Positions 1-8,375 of a stretch of DNA of 64,000 bases are shown in pieces. The position numbers and the translations under genes are program-made. The notes under the pieces are model-generated. The model made no database searches and was not told the origin of the DNA. It saw only the letters and a list, made by a program, of their open reading frames with translations. Origin of the DNA: Acidovorax sp. NCPPB 4044 (GTDB taxonomy: Bacteria > Pseudomonadota > Gammaproteobacteria > Burkholderiales > Burkholderiaceae_C); the NCBI RefSeq assembly GCF_028069655.1, contig NZ_JAMCOS010000001.1:1952001-2016000 (forward strand), written 5' to 3'. The stretch's first letter is position 1. Each line of letters starts with the position of its first letter.

Positions 1-1
1 G

Positions 2-244
2 GAAGTGAACGGCGAGCGCATGCAGGACGGCCACACGCGCGACTTCCTGTTCGGCGTGCCGGCCGTGCTGGCCTACATCAGCGCCTTCATGACGCTGGAG
101 CCGGGCGACATCGTCCTCACCGGCACCCCCGCCGGCGTCGGCCTGGGCAAGAAGCCCGAACCGCGCTTCCTGCGCGCGGGCGACGTGATGCGGCTGGGCG
201 CCACCGGGCTGGGCGAGCAGCGCCTGGAGTGCGTGGGCGGCTAG
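2..244 (+). CDS. Fumarylacetoacetate hydrolase family protein (C-terminal fragment)
   Basis: Only the last 80 codons are inside the window; the reading frame is open to the left edge, so this is a 5' truncated gene and not a short protein. The tail carries the family signature around DIVLTGTPAGVGLGKKP, the loop that closes the metal-containing active site in FAH/HpcE-type hydrolases, isomerases and decarboxylases of aromatic catabolism. The substrate cannot be told from this part. It ends 68 bases before the next start on the same strand, which allows co-transcription with the flavin-reductase-like gene. Confidence 0.85.
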   Translation, partial: EVNGERMQDGHTRDFLFGVPAVLAYISAFMTLEPGDIVLTGTPAGVGLGKKPEPRFLRAGDVMRLGATGLGEQRLECVGG

Positions 245-312
245 CCGCCCCGCCTGCCTCGCGCGGTCTCCTCCGACAGGCGGCTCGCACGGGGCTGCGT
301 AAGGTGGCCGCC

Positions 313-897
313 ATGGCCGCCGCCGCCCCTGCACCCCGCCGCCGCACGCCCCGCTGGACCGAATGTCCCTTGGCCGAGGTGCGCCGCTACCTCGAACCCG
401 GGCCGGTCGTGCTCGTGGGCTCTGCCTGGAAAGGGCGTGCCGACCTCATGGCCATGGGCTGGCACACGGTGATGGAGTTCACGCCGTCGCTGCTGGGCTG
501 CGTGATCTCGCGCGCCAACCACAGCCACGGCCTGGTGCGCCGCAGCCGCGAATGCACGATCAACATCCCCGAGGCGCACTGGGTGGACGCCGTCGTCGGC
601 GTGGGCAACTGCTCGGGGGCCGAGGTGGACAAGTTCGAGCGCTTCGGCTTCACGGCCGAGCCTGCGCGGGAAGTGGGCGCGCCGCTCGTAGGCGAATGCT
701 TCGTGCAGATCGAATGCCGCGTGGTCGATACGCGCCTCGTCAACCGCTACGACTTCTTCGTGCTCGAGGCCGTGCGCGCCCGGGTGGACCGTTCGGTGCG
801 CCGGCCGCAGACGCTGCACTACCGGGGCGGGGGTGAGTTCATGCTTTCGGGCCCGCACATCGGCCGGCGCGCGCTGTTCGCGCCCGGCATGCTGTAG
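313..897 (+). CDS. Flavin reductase-like (FMN-binding split barrel) protein
   Basis: A 194-residue cytosolic protein of the flavin-reductase-like family, which binds FMN in a split beta-barrel and usually reduces flavin with NAD(P)H for a partner oxygenase. Visible family features are the VVLVGSAWKGRADLMAMGWHTVMEF block (about residues 35-60), the LLGCVISRANHSHGLVRRSRECTINIP block, and the GNCSGAEVDKFERFG segment. The frame stays open upstream to 229, but AAGGTGG at 301-307 sits six bases before the ATG at 313, which decides the start. No oxygenase partner is adjacent on the visible side. The specific reaction is unknown. Confidence 0.8.
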   Translation: MAAAAPAPRRRTPRWTECPLAEVRRYLEPGPVVLVGSAWKGRADLMAMGWHTVMEFTPSLLGCVISRANHSHGLVRRSRECTINIPEAHWVDAVVGVGNCSGAEVDKFERFGFTAEPAREVGAPLVGECFVQIECRVVDTRLVNRYDFFVLEAVRARVDRSVRRPQTLHYRGGGEFMLSGPHIGRRALFAPGML

Positions 898-993
898 GGC
901 CGCCCGGCGTTCGCGGCATCGGCTGACAGGGGGAGGGTGCCGCGCTCGCGAGACTGTTGGGCGTCCCCCCAACACCGGCGCTGCCGGACCGCC

Positions 994-2400
994 ATGCGCC
1001 CCACCGCCGCCTTCCCCACTGCTTTTCTTTCCACGGCGCTGCGCCGCCGGCCAGGCGCCGGGGCGCTGGCTGCGCTGGCCGCTGCCGCGCTGCTGGCCGG
1101 CTGCGGCGACACGGCCCGCCTCCCGCCCGAGGCCGGCGTGGGCGCGAGCCCCACGCTGCCCGAGCCGCGCCCCGCGCTCATTCCCACCGTGCACATCGCC
1201 CCGGCCAAGGGCTGGCCGGAGGGCGGCGCCCCGCAGCCGATGGCCGGGCTGGCGCTCACGCCGTTCGCGCGCGGGCTCGACCATCCGCGCTGGGTGATCG
1301 CGCTGCCCAATGGCGACGTGCTGGTGGCCGAGAGCGACAAGCCCGCGCCCGAGGGCCCGCCGCCCGACCAGGGGCTGGTCAAGAAAGTGCGCAACTGGGT
1401 GATGGGCAAGGTGATGGCGAAGGCGGGCTCGGGCGTGCCCTCGGCCGACCGCATCACGCTGCTGCGCGATGCCGACGGGGACGGCGTGGCCGAGACGCGC
1501 AGCGCTTTCCTCGAAGGGCTCCACTCGCCGTTCGGCATGGCGCTGGTGGGCAGCGAGCTGTACGTGGCCAACACCGATGCGGTGGTGAAGTTTCCGTACA
1601 CCCCGGGCCAGACGCGCATCACGGCCGCGCCGACCAAGGTGGTCGATCTGCCGGCGCGCCCGCTCAACCACCACTGGACCAAGAACCTCGTCGCGAGCGC
1701 GGACGGCGCCAGGCTCTATGTGACCGTGGGCTCCAACAGCAACGTGGGCGAGAACGGCATGGAAGCCGAGGCCGGCCGCGCCGCCATCTGGGAGGTGGAC
1801 CGCGCCACCGGCGCGCACCGCATCTTCGCGAGCGGGCTGCGCAACCCCAACGGCATGGGCTGGGAGCCCGGCACGGGCGTGCTCTGGACGGTGGTGAACG
1901 AGCGCGACGAGATCGGCAGCGATTTGGTTCCCGACTACCTCACCTCCGTGCAGGACGGCGGCTTCTACGGCTGGCCCTACAGCTACTGGGGCCGGCACGT
2001 GGATGAGCGCGTGCAGCCGCCGCGCCCGGACCTCGTCGAGAAATCCCTCGTGCCCGACTACGCGCTGGGCAACCACGTGGCGCCGCTCGGCATGGCCTTC
2101 GCGGGAGGAGCCGGCCCGGCCGCCGCGAAGCCCGTCGCCCCGCAGTTGGCCGAAGGCGCCTTCGTGGGCCTGCACGGCTCCTGGAACCGCAAGCCGCGTA
2201 GCGGCTACCAGGTGGTGTTCGTGCCCTTCCGGGGCGGCAAGCCCGCGGGCATGCCGCTGGATGTTCTCAGTGGCTTCGTGAGCGGGGAGGGCGATGCCTG
2301 GGGCCGCCCGGTGGGCGTGGCGCTCGACGGACGCGGCGGGCTGCTCGTGGCCGACGACGTGGGCAATGCCGTGTGGCGCGTGGCGGCTCCGAAGCCGTGA
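994..2400 (+). CDS. PQQ-dependent glucose/sorbosone dehydrogenase-type lipoprotein
   Basis: A 468-residue exported beta-propeller of the glucose/sorbosone dehydrogenase family. The N-terminus is a lipoprotein signal: arginine-rich start, alanine/leucine core and lipobox LAGC with Cys37, so it is probably anchored in the envelope. Propeller hallmarks follow: a [11 protein letters not shown] calcium-type loop, [28 protein letters not shown] (the His region that contacts the quinone in soluble glucose dehydrogenases), [10 protein letters not shown] and [12 protein letters not shown]. Members oxidise aldoses or sorbosone with PQQ, but many are uncharacterised. The ATG at 994 was preferred to an upstream GTG at 937 because it puts the signal peptide at the N-terminus. 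Confidence 0.82.
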   Translation: MRPTAAFPTAFLSTALRRRPGAGALAALAAAALLAGCGDTARLPPEAGVGASPTLPEPRPALIPTVHIAPAKGWPEGGAPQPMAGLALTPFARGLDHPRWVIALPNGDVLVAESDKPAPEGPPPDQGLVKKVRNWVMGKVMAKAGSGVPSADRITLLRDADGDGVAETRSAFLEGLHSPFGMALVGSELYVANTDAVVKFPYTPGQTRITAAPTKVVDLPARPLNHHWTKNLVASADGARLYVTVGSNSNVGENGMEAEAGRAAIWEVDRATGAHRIFASGLRNPNGMGWEPGTGVLWTVVNERDEIGSDLVPDYLTSVQDGGFYGWPYSYWGRHVDERVQPPRPDLVEKSLVPDYALGNHVAPLGMAFAGGAGPAAAKPVAPQLAEGAFVGLHGSWNRKPRSGYQVVFVPFRGGKPAGMPLDVLSGFVSGEGDAWGRPVGVALDGRGGLLVADDVGNAVWRVAAPKP

Positions 2401-2463
2401 GCGACGGCGCGGGGCGGCGCACCTCCGGAGGCGGGCCAGGCAGGCTTGGAGTGAAAAGTGCTC

Positions 2464-2506
2464 CATGCCGCCGGATCCATTCAATAGTTTGCTATTGTTT
2501 TTGTAG
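2464..2506. repeat. Dispersed 45-base repeat, copy 1
   Basis: This copy reads ATGCCGCCGGATCCATT, then CAATAGTTTGCTATTG, then TTTTTGTAG. The same order (GC-rich ATGCCGCCGG-TCCATT arm followed by a TTGCTAT/ATAGCA core) recurs at 16779-16827, 41344-41387, 49622-49665 and 59472-59521. Here the repeat overlaps the 3' end of the convergent hydroxylase gene and supplies its final codons and TAG stop. Confidence 0.75.
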
Positions 2507-3076
2507 TGATTCGCCGGTGCCCGGCGGCAGGCCGGGAGCGCAGAGGATGTCGGACCGCAGCACGTACTTGGTGTCGGCCGTCACCGCGGAGCCCTCGTGC
2601 CAGGTGTCGTGCACGAACACCAGCGCCGAGCCCGTGCGCGGTTGCACGCGGAAATCGCGGAACCCCGTATCGCCGCCCTCGAAATCGTCGTTCAGGTAGA
2701 CCAGCAGCGTCAGCCGGCTCGTGAGGCCGCCCTCGGTCCAGGGGCCGTCCTTGTGCATCCTGAAGCGCTGGCCGGGCCGGTACCTGTAGAACCGCAGCTC
2801 CCGCGGCAGGCCCACGGCGGCCTCGCCGTCCAGCCCGGGCAGCGGCAGGGCGCGCACGCGCTCCCACAGCGTGGCGACCCAGTCCGGCGCGGCGAACTGC
2901 GCGCGCTCGTTGTTGCGCACCTGCGGCAGCGGCCGAGTGCCCGACGCCATGCGCACGGCGGCAGGCTCGAACCCCTCGCGCTCGGCCAGGGCGATCAGCG
3001 CCTGGCATTCGGCGGGCGAGAACAGGCCGGGGGCGGAGAGGGCCGAAGGGGTGTGCAGGACAGGCTGCGTGGACAT
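2492..3076 (-). CDS. 2OG-Fe(II) oxygenase (prolyl 4-hydroxylase-like)
   Basis: A 194-residue cytosolic dioxygenase. The jelly-roll iron triad is complete: His108 and Asp110 in MHKDG and His160 in DTWHEGS. Arg174 in KYVLRSDI is placed to bind 2-oxoglutarate. Such small stand-alone enzymes hydroxylate proline or other residues on proteins, but the bacterial substrates are mostly unknown. The last five residues (SLQKQ) and the stop codon are encoded by the dispersed repeat at 2464-2506, so the ancestral C-terminus has probably been replaced. It is transcribed away from the STY0301-family gene's 3' side with a 19-base gap, and could be read through from the upstream effector-like operon. Confidence 0.88.
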   Translation of the reverse strand: MSTQPVLHTPSALSAPGLFSPAECQALIALAEREGFEPAAVRMASGTRPLPQVRNNERAQFAAPDWVATLWERVRALPLPGLDGEAAVGLPRELRFYRYRPGQRFRMHKDGPWTEGGLTSRLTLLVYLNDDFEGGDTGFRDFRVQPRTGSALVFVHDTWHEGSAVTADTKYVLRSDILCAPGLPPGTGESLQKQ

Positions 3077-3095
3077 ATGAAGGTTGGCCGGCCGC

Positions 3096-3581
3096 TCAGG
3101 GCTTGCCAGTCTGGCAACTCCACTGCTTCAGCACCGGCACCGAGAAGTTCGGGTCGTACTCCACCGTGCAGGAGGTGACGTCGGCCGGCAGCGCGATCGC
3201 GGCGGTGGCCGATGTGCCGCCGTAGACGCAGGCCACCCAGTAGGGCCGGTCGCGGCGCTCCAGCACCCAGGTGGCCGAGGGCGACCGGCCCTTGGTGCGC
3301 TCGCGCGTGGGCACCAGCTGCACCTGATCCTCCGGCGGTCCGGAGAAGAACGACAGGTTGACCAGTGGATGGCTCGTGTGGCTGCCCTTCGCCTGCCAGC
3401 CGCCCTCCACGGGCTCGGCGGTCTGTTGCACGGTAAGGCGTGCCGGGCACTGCCACTGCGGGCCGGCCGGCGGGGCCGCGTGCGCCGGCAGGGCAATGGC
3501 GGTGGCCAGGGCCGCTGCGGCAAGCACACCCGCCAGGGCCGGGGCGGCCTGGCGCAGAGGGGGGGAGGTCATCTTCGGCAT
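3096..3581 (-). CDS. STY0301-family exported protein, putative immunity partner
   Basis: A 161-residue protein with a signal peptide (hydrophobic core about residues 14-32, probable cleavage after an AHA motif near 33-35), so it should act in the periplasm. The mature part has the STY0301-type pattern: QCP near the start, FFSGPPEDQVQLVP, then paired WVLERRDRPYWVACVYGG and SCTVEYD with several cysteines that may form disulfides. It starts two bases after the stop of the BPSL0067-family gene, so the two are translationally coupled. From family co-occurrence I infer a periplasmic inhibitor protecting the cell from the upstream amidase-like protein. That role is not proven here. Confidence 0.72.
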   Translation of the reverse strand: MPKMTSPPLRQAAPALAGVLAAAALATAIALPAHAAPPAGPQWQCPARLTVQQTAEPVEGGWQAKGSHTSHPLVNLSFFSGPPEDQVQLVPTRERTKGRSPSATWVLERRDRPYWVACVYGGTSATAAIALPADVTSCTVEYDPNFSVPVLKQWSCQTGKP

Positions 3582-3583
3582 GG

Positions 3584-3964
3584 TCACTCCACGACAGAAA
3601 AAGCATCGCCGTTGCCACTCGGGTTGGCCCAGCTTCCGTTTTTGCCCTTGCCCAGGAAGGGCAGCTTGCGTGACTGGATCGTGCCGCTGCTCGACCATTG
3701 GTCGATCACATGGATACCGCCGGCATCCTGCCCGACATACAGCGCTGCGTGGTTGCCCGTGGCCTTGTTGGGATAGCGGCCATCGACGAAGGTGGCAATG
3801 GCCGTGCCCTTGGCCAGGAGCGTGTTGCCCTTGACGGCGGCTCCCTCCTTCCAGAGCGACGAGGCAGGGGTCTTGGCGTAAGCCTTGACCAGCGCAACGC
3901 ATTGCTTGGTGCCCACGGAGGGCAGGCCTTTCAGGGTTTCGGGGTTGCTGTAGACGCAGGGCAT
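3584..3964 (-). CDS. BPSL0067-family putative cysteine amidase (effector-like)
   Basis: A 126-residue protein without a signal peptide. It has the order expected of a papain-like NlpC/P60 or CHAP amidase: nucleophile Cys22 in KQCVALVK at the start of a helix, His72 in NHAALYVG on a strand, and an Asp88 in VIDQW as third member. The size and absence of export signal fit a type VI secreted peptidoglycan amidase, which is the inference I favour. The downstream exported STY0301 protein would be its periplasmic immunity factor. The alternative is a cytosolic housekeeping peptidase. No VgrG, Hcp or PAAR gene lies beside it. The codon following the ATG gives MPCVYSNPETLKG, a conserved-looking start. 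Confidence 0.72.
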   Translation of the reverse strand: MPCVYSNPETLKGLPSVGTKQCVALVKAYAKTPASSLWKEGAAVKGNTLLAKGTAIATFVDGRYPNKATGNHAALYVGQDAGGIHVIDQWSSSGTIQSRKLPFLGKGKNGSWANPSGNGDAFSVVE

Positions 3965-4111
3965 GGGTGATCCGGCAGAGAAAGCGGCGAGTGGAGGCGC
4001 TGCGGTTGCGCGCCCCGGCTCTACCGCAAAGCGGCGGCGATTTTAGGAATTGCGCGCTGCAATGGCTGTGTCTTTCTGTTCTGCCCACCTTGCGGCCGGC
4101 CGCGGGGCGGT

Positions 4112-5458
4112 TCAGCGCCCGGCCGCCAGCGCCACGCCGCCCCGCAGCCGCTCCAGCACGCACTGGCGCACGGCGGCCGGGGCGTCCTCCAGCAGTGCGG
4201 GCCACAGGGCCTGGGCCTGGCCGACCTGTTCCTTCAGCAGCGCCACGTGCCGGGGAATGCGCAGCAGCCCCGCGGAGGCCAGCAGGGCACGCAGGTCGTC
4301 CCACGAGAAGGCGCGCAGCGTGCGGTCGATGGCGCGGTTCACGGCGTATTGCGGTTCGGGCACGGCATCGAAGAAGGCGCTGACGCAGACCGGGTCGTAG
4401 AGCGGCGCGAGCTGCGGCGTGCGGCCGTCGGGGTAGAGCAGGGCCCAGTTCTTCAGGTGGGCGTCGGTGTTGCCCATGAGGATGAAAGCCACCATGCGCG
4501 CCAGGAATTCGCGGGTGTCCTGCACGGGCCGGGCGCTCAGGCGGTCGAGCACGCGCAGCATGGTGGCCCAGTCGTGCGCGATGCCGCGGCCGTATTTCTG
4601 GCGCGGGGCGTAGCCCAGCACCTGGTTGAACTCCTCCATGTGGATCCGCCCGCCGCCGGGCAGGTGGTCGAACCGCTGCACGGCCAGGATGTCGTCGAAG
4701 GGCACGTGCTCGGGCAGCTCGGCCTCGGCCCGCGAGATGACCCGCGCCTCGGCGCAGTGCAGGCCGAGCGCCGCGGCAAGGCGGTAGCAGGCGGCCTCGT
4801 TCGCCACGAGGTCGGGATGGGCGCTCGTGGGCAGCTTGAGGATCACGCTGCCGGCCTGGCCCTTGCGGTGCACGGTGTAGCGGCGGCCGTCCTGCACGGC
4901 GCTGAATTTCGTCACCACGCCGGGCAGGGAGGCCGCGTCTTCCACGGGGTATTCGACGAAGCCGGGCTCCAGCACGTCCAGGCCCTGCGTGGTGTGCCAG
5001 TGGCGCACCACCTCGGGCACGCCTTCGTGCGGCGGCATGGGCTCGACCTCGAGCGCGCCCATGAGGTCGTGGCCGGCCGCGGCGAGCAGTTCGAATTCGT
5101 CGTCGGGGCCGCAGCCGCGCTCGCGCGCGAGGCGGTCGCGGTTGTGGCCCTCGGGCAGCAGGTTCTGGAAATACACCGGCCAGCGGCCATCGGTGCGCAC
5201 GAGCCGGGCGTCCCGCGCCGACTGCAGGATCTGGCGCGTGGCGGCCTCGTCGTCGCCGCGGTAGCTGAGCGACAGCACGGGGCGGTCCGGGTCGGCGATG
5301 TAGTCGGCATCGAACGACATCCGCAGGATGTCCCCGTACTGCGACAGGTAGCCGATGCCCCGCTTCGGCCCGGCCCCGCCGCCGGGCAGGGGCGGCGCAT
5401 GCAGGTAGAGCCGCAGGTAGCGGATCGCGGTGGTGGAGGAGGGCGAGAGCGGCGGCAT
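4112..5458 (-). CDS. hipA: HipA-family serine/threonine kinase toxin
   Basis: A 448-residue HipA-type kinase. The N-terminal subdomain holds GIGYLSQYGDILRMSFD and NLLPEGHNRDRLA. The kinase core has Lys208 in ILKLP, Asp332 and Asn337 in NTDAHLKN, and metal-binding Asp355 in LYDPV. The spacing Asp332-Asn337-Asp355 equals that of E. coli HipA (309, 314, 332), so the enzyme looks catalytically intact. HipA kinases phosphorylate an aminoacyl-tRNA synthetase (GltX in E. coli) and cause growth arrest. It follows hipB by 34 bases in the same operon. Length matches the family's usual 430-440 residues. Confidence 0.9.
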   Translation of the reverse strand: MPPLSPSSTTAIRYLRLYLHAPPLPGGGAGPKRGIGYLSQYGDILRMSFDADYIADPDRPVLSLSYRGDDEAATRQILQSARDARLVRTDGRWPVYFQNLLPEGHNRDRLARERGCGPDDEFELLAAAGHDLMGALEVEPMPPHEGVPEVVRHWHTTQGLDVLEPGFVEYPVEDAASLPGVVTKFSAVQDGRRYTVHRKGQAGSVILKLPTSAHPDLVANEAACYRLAAALGLHCAEARVISRAEAELPEHVPFDDILAVQRFDHLPGGGRIHMEEFNQVLGYAPRQKYGRGIAHDWATMLRVLDRLSARPVQDTREFLARMVAFILMGNTDAHLKNWALLYPDGRTPQLAPLYDPVCVSAFFDAVPEPQYAVNRAIDRTLRAFSWDDLRALLASAGLLRIPRHVALLKEQVGQAQALWPALLEDAPAAVRQCVLERLRGGVALAAGR

Positions 5459-5492
5459 GGATGATCAGCCGGTAAAAGGAGGGCCCTGGGCG

Positions 5493-5804
5493 TCAGGGCG
5501 CCTTGCGCCCCAGCCCCTCCACGATGGAGGGCGGTGCGTCGGCCCCCGCAGGCTGGGCGAGAAAGCGCCCGCCCGACTGGATGAAGGCCTGCAGGTCGGA
5601 ACTGAGCGCGGCTGGCACGGCCAGCAGTTCCAGGCCGAGCACGCGCGCCATCTCCGCCAGGGTGGAAAACCGCGGATCGAGGTCGCCGCCTTCCGTGCGC
5701 TGCACGGTCATGCGCGACAGCCCCGCCTGCTCTGCCAGCTCTGCCTGCGTCATGCCGCGGGCCTTGCGCGCTGCGGCCAGGCTGTGGATCAATGGATGGT
5801 TCAT
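5493..5804 (-). CDS. hipB: HipB-like XRE-family antitoxin
   Basis: A 103-residue protein with a helix-turn-helix in residues about 5-60 (SLAAARKARGMTQAELAEQ, then GLSRMTVQRTEGGDLDP). A proline/alanine-rich tail ends in VEGLGRKAP; in E. coli HipB a flexible C-terminal tail is the degradation signal. It should bind its own promoter as a dimer and neutralise HipA. The ATG at 5804 was preferred over an open extension to 5912 because it removes a non-homologous leader and leaves room for the operator palindrome at 5816-5839. Confidence 0.88.
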   Translation of the reverse strand: MNHPLIHSLAAARKARGMTQAELAEQAGLSRMTVQRTEGGDLDPRFSTLAEMARVLGLELLAVPAALSSDLQAFIQSGGRFLAQPAGADAPPSIVEGLGRKAP

Positions 5805-5815
5805 GATCGTGTTTA

Positions 5816-5839
5816 TACTCTTTTTCAAACAAAAGAGTA
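5816..5839. promoter_or_regulatory. Inverted-repeat operator of hipBA
   Basis: Perfect 9-base arms TACTCTTTT (5816-5824) and AAAAGAGTA (5831-5839) with a 6-base spacer TCAAAC, in an AT-rich patch 12 bases upstream of the hipB ATG. Position and symmetry fit a HipB dimer site overlapping the promoter. Confidence 0.65.
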
Positions 5840-5844
5840 GAGAT

Positions 5845-6819
5845 TTAATCTTTTTGGGGGCTGGGAGCAGGCAAGACAGTCCCGCGCAACTCCCGGAAAT
5901 GGCGGCCGGCATCGACCAGCCACTCGCGTACGCACTGCATCGCCGGGCCCGGCGGGGGCGGGGTCACGAACGAATACCGGGCGCGCGACAGCACGCTGCG
6001 GCCGAAGAGCGGCACCAGCCGGCCGGCGGACACATCCTCCCACACGAGCGCCGCGCGGCCCATGGCGATGCCCTGGCCGGCGATGGCAGCGCTCACCGCC
6101 AGCTGGGAGAGGTTGAATTGCGGGCCCGGTTGCCAGGCCAGGGCCGGAAGGCCGAGCCCGGCGAACCAGTGCTGCCATTCCTCGAAGGTGTCGGCGCCTT
6201 CCCAGGCGCTGCCATCGTGCAGCAGCCACTCGGCACGCAGGCAGGCCGGATCGCCCTGCTGCAGGGCCGGGTGCGCGGCGACGAAGGCCGGGCTGGCGAC
6301 GGGCGTCAGCCATTCGTCCAGGAATTCCGTGGCTTCCAGGTCGGTGTAGCCGCCGGGGTCGAACCGCACCGCGGCCTCGACGCCGTCTCGCACCATGCGG
6401 GTGCGGTCGAGCCGGTGGAATTCACCGAACACGCGCAGGCCGATGTCGGGGTGCTGCCGGAAGAAGTCTCCCAGACGAGGCGTGAGCCACTGCATCGCGA
6501 AGGAAGGTGAGCAGCTCAGCGTGGCGGCCGCATGCGCGGTGGCGGTGAGCCGCATCTGCGCCAGCGTGCTCTCGATGGCTTCGAAGCTCTCGCGCAGCAC
6601 CACGGACAGCCACTGGCCCTCGGGCGTGGGCACCAGCGTGCGCGGTGTGCGCAGGAAAAGGGGCCGGCCCAGCCATTTCTCGAGCTGCTTGACCTGCTGG
6701 CTCACCGCGCCCTGGGTGATGCACAGCTCCGCGGCCGCGCGCGTGAAGCTGCCCTGCCGGGCGGCCGCATCGAAACAGCGCAGCCAGGCGAGCACCGAGT
6801 TGGAAAGGCGTGAATCCAT
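5845..6819 (-). CDS. LysR-family regulator, DsdC-like
   Basis: A 324-residue LysR-type regulator. The winged helix-turn-helix is at residues about 10-60 (WLRCFDAAARQGSFTRAAAEL, then ITQGAVSQQVKQLEKWLG), followed by the effector-binding domain. It is divergent from the D-serine ammonia-lyase gene with 93 bases between start codons, the arrangement of dsdC-dsdA. I therefore infer that it activates the D-amino-acid genes in response to D-serine or a related amino acid. ATG 6819 was chosen over one at 6879: it aligns the HTH at the usual distance and its codon lies in the operator dyad 6818-6844, consistent with autorepression. GcvA-type regulators are close relatives, so the inducer is uncertain. 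Confidence 0.82.
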   Translation of the reverse strand: MDSRLSNSVLAWLRCFDAAARQGSFTRAAAELCITQGAVSQQVKQLEKWLGRPLFLRTPRTLVPTPEGQWLSVVLRESFEAIESTLAQMRLTATAHAAATLSCSPSFAMQWLTPRLGDFFRQHPDIGLRVFGEFHRLDRTRMVRDGVEAAVRFDPGGYTDLEATEFLDEWLTPVASPAFVAAHPALQQGDPACLRAEWLLHDGSAWEGADTFEEWQHWFAGLGLPALAWQPGPQFNLSQLAVSAAIAGQGIAMGRAALVWEDVSAGRLVPLFGRSVLSRARYSFVTPPPPGPAMQCVREWLVDAGRHFRELRGTVLPAPSPQKD

Positions 6820-6844
6820 TGATGAAACTAATGCTTTCGTCAAT
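6818..6844. promoter_or_regulatory. LysR-type operator dyad between dsdC-like gene and dsdA
   Basis: Arms ATTGATGAAA (6818-6827) and TTTCGTCAAT (6835-6844) match as inverted repeat at 9 of 10 positions around a 7-base spacer CTAATGC. The dyad covers the LysR start codon and lies about 70 bases upstream of the dsdA ATG, the usual place of a LysR activation/autoregulation site. Confidence 0.6.
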
Positions 6845-6912
6845 ATAAATGCGTTGTGCGGCACGAACGGCCGGGACAAGAATGCACGCCACGCCTTCCA
6901 TCCTGCCGCGCC

Positions 6913-8274
6913 ATGACCGAAACCCTCTCATCCCCCGCGACCCGCCTGCTTCTGGACGCCGCGGTGGACAGCGCGCTGCGCCGGGCCGAGCCCTGCCTTT
7001 GGCTCAATCCGCGCCGTCGCAGCGAGACCCCGGACGCGCTGGAGGCTGAAGGTTGGCGCATTAGTCTGCATGATACGCACGCCGCCGCAGCGCGGTTCGG
7101 GCGGTTCGCGGGCCTGCTGGCCGAGTTGTTCCCGGAGCTTCAGGCCTCGGGCGGGGCGATCGAATCGCCCCTGCTGCCTGTGGACGCGCTCGGCGCCGCG
7201 CTGGGCCTGGGCACGCAGCAGGGCCGGCTCTGGATCAAGGCCGACCATGGCCTGCCCGTGGCGGGCTCCATCAAGGCCCGTGGCGGCATCCACGAGGTGC
7301 TGGAATTCGCCGAGGCGCTGGCGCTGCGCGAAGGGCTGGTGGTCCCCGGCGCCGACTACCGCTGCCTGGCCCATCCTGAGGCCCGCGCTGTGTTTGCCAA
7401 ATACCAGGTCGCCGTGGGCTCCACCGGCAATCTGGGCCTCAGCATCGGGGTGGCCGCTTCGGCGCTGGGGCTGCGCGCGGCGGTCCACATGTCGGCCGAC
7501 GCCAAGGCGTGGAAGAAGGAGCGCCTGCGCCGCCGCGGCGTGGAGGTCGTCGAGCACAGCGGCGACTACGAGCGCGCCGTGGCCGCGGGCCGCAGCCAGG
7601 CCGCATCCGATCCGTATTGCCATTTCGTGGACGACGAACGCTCCCTGTCGCTGCTGCTGGGCTACAGCGCCGCGGCGCTCACCCTGCGCGGGCAACTGGC
7701 CGGGCAGGGCATCGCGGTGGATGCGGAGCATCCGCTGTTCGTCTACCTGCCCTGCGGCGTGGGCGGTGCGCCCGCGGGCATCGCCTTTGGGCTGCGCCTG
7801 CTGCTCGGGCCCCACGTGCACTGCTTCTTTGCCGAGCCCGTGCAGTCGCCGTGCTTCCTGGTGCAGATGGCCGCGCCGGAGGGATCGCATCCGTCGGTCT
7901 ACGACGTCGGGCTGAACAACCGCACCGAGGCCGACGGCCTCGCGGTGCCGCGCGCCTCGCTGCTGGCCACGCAGCTCATGGATCCGCTGCTTTCGGGCGT
8001 TTTCACCGTGCGCGACGACACGCTGTTCGAACACCTCGTGCGGGTGCTGGACGCCACGGGCGAGCGCATCGAGCCCTCGGCGGCGGCCGGTTTCGACGGT
8101 CCGGGATGGCTCGCCGGCTCGGAGGCCGGGCGCCGCTGGCTGCATGCCCAGGGCCTTGCGCCGCATCTGCCGCGGGCCACGCACGTGGTCTGGACCACGG
8201 GCGGGCTGTTCGTGCCCGAGGCCGAGCACCGGCGCTTCGAGCAGCGCGGCCGGGAACTGCTGGCCGGGGGCTGA
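6913..8274 (+). CDS. dsdA: D-serine ammonia-lyase (D-serine dehydratase)
   Basis: A 453-residue fold-type II PLP enzyme that converts D-serine to pyruvate and ammonia. The PLP lysine is Lys121 in [10 protein letters not shown] (E. coli DsdA uses Lys118), and the phosphate-binding glycine loop is GSTGNLG at 169-175. Further family blocks are [24 protein letters not shown], the [16 protein letters not shown] stretch and the C-terminal [10 protein letters not shown]. Length agrees with the family (about 440). It is the first gene of a same-strand run with a Bug binding protein, an amidase and an amino-acid oxidase. The ATG at 6913 gives the expected N-terminus; the upstream open frame (from 6856) overlaps regulatory DNA. 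Confidence 0.93.
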   Translation: MTETLSSPATRLLLDAAVDSALRRAEPCLWLNPRRRSETPDALEAEGWRISLHDTHAAAARFGRFAGLLAELFPELQASGGAIESPLLPVDALGAALGLGTQQGRLWIKADHGLPVAGSIKARGGIHEVLEFAEALALREGLVVPGADYRCLAHPEARAVFAKYQVAVGSTGNLGLSIGVAASALGLRAAVHMSADAKAWKKERLRRRGVEVVEHSGDYERAVAAGRSQAASDPYCHFVDDERSLSLLLGYSAAALTLRGQLAGQGIAVDAEHPLFVYLPCGVGGAPAGIAFGLRLLLGPHVHCFFAEPVQSPCFLVQMAAPEGSHPSVYDVGLNNRTEADGLAVPRASLLATQLMDPLLSGVFTVRDDTLFEHLVRVLDATGERIEPSAAAGFDGPGWLAGSEAGRRWLHAQGLAPHLPRATHVVWTTGGLFVPEAEHRRFEQRGRELLAGG

Positions 8275-8375
8275 CGCTCCGCGCCGGCGACTCCGTCGTT
8301 TGCCTCGCCCTGGTTTTCGTTTGTTTTTCGTTCGTTGACTGACCTTTGACCCATCGCCACCCCGGAGAGACCGCC

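Noticed and set aside
6820..6879. A longer LysR protein starting at 6879.
   Set aside because: The extra residues do not resemble LysR N-termini and would overlap the operator dyad; ATG 6819 gives the standard helix-turn-helix position.
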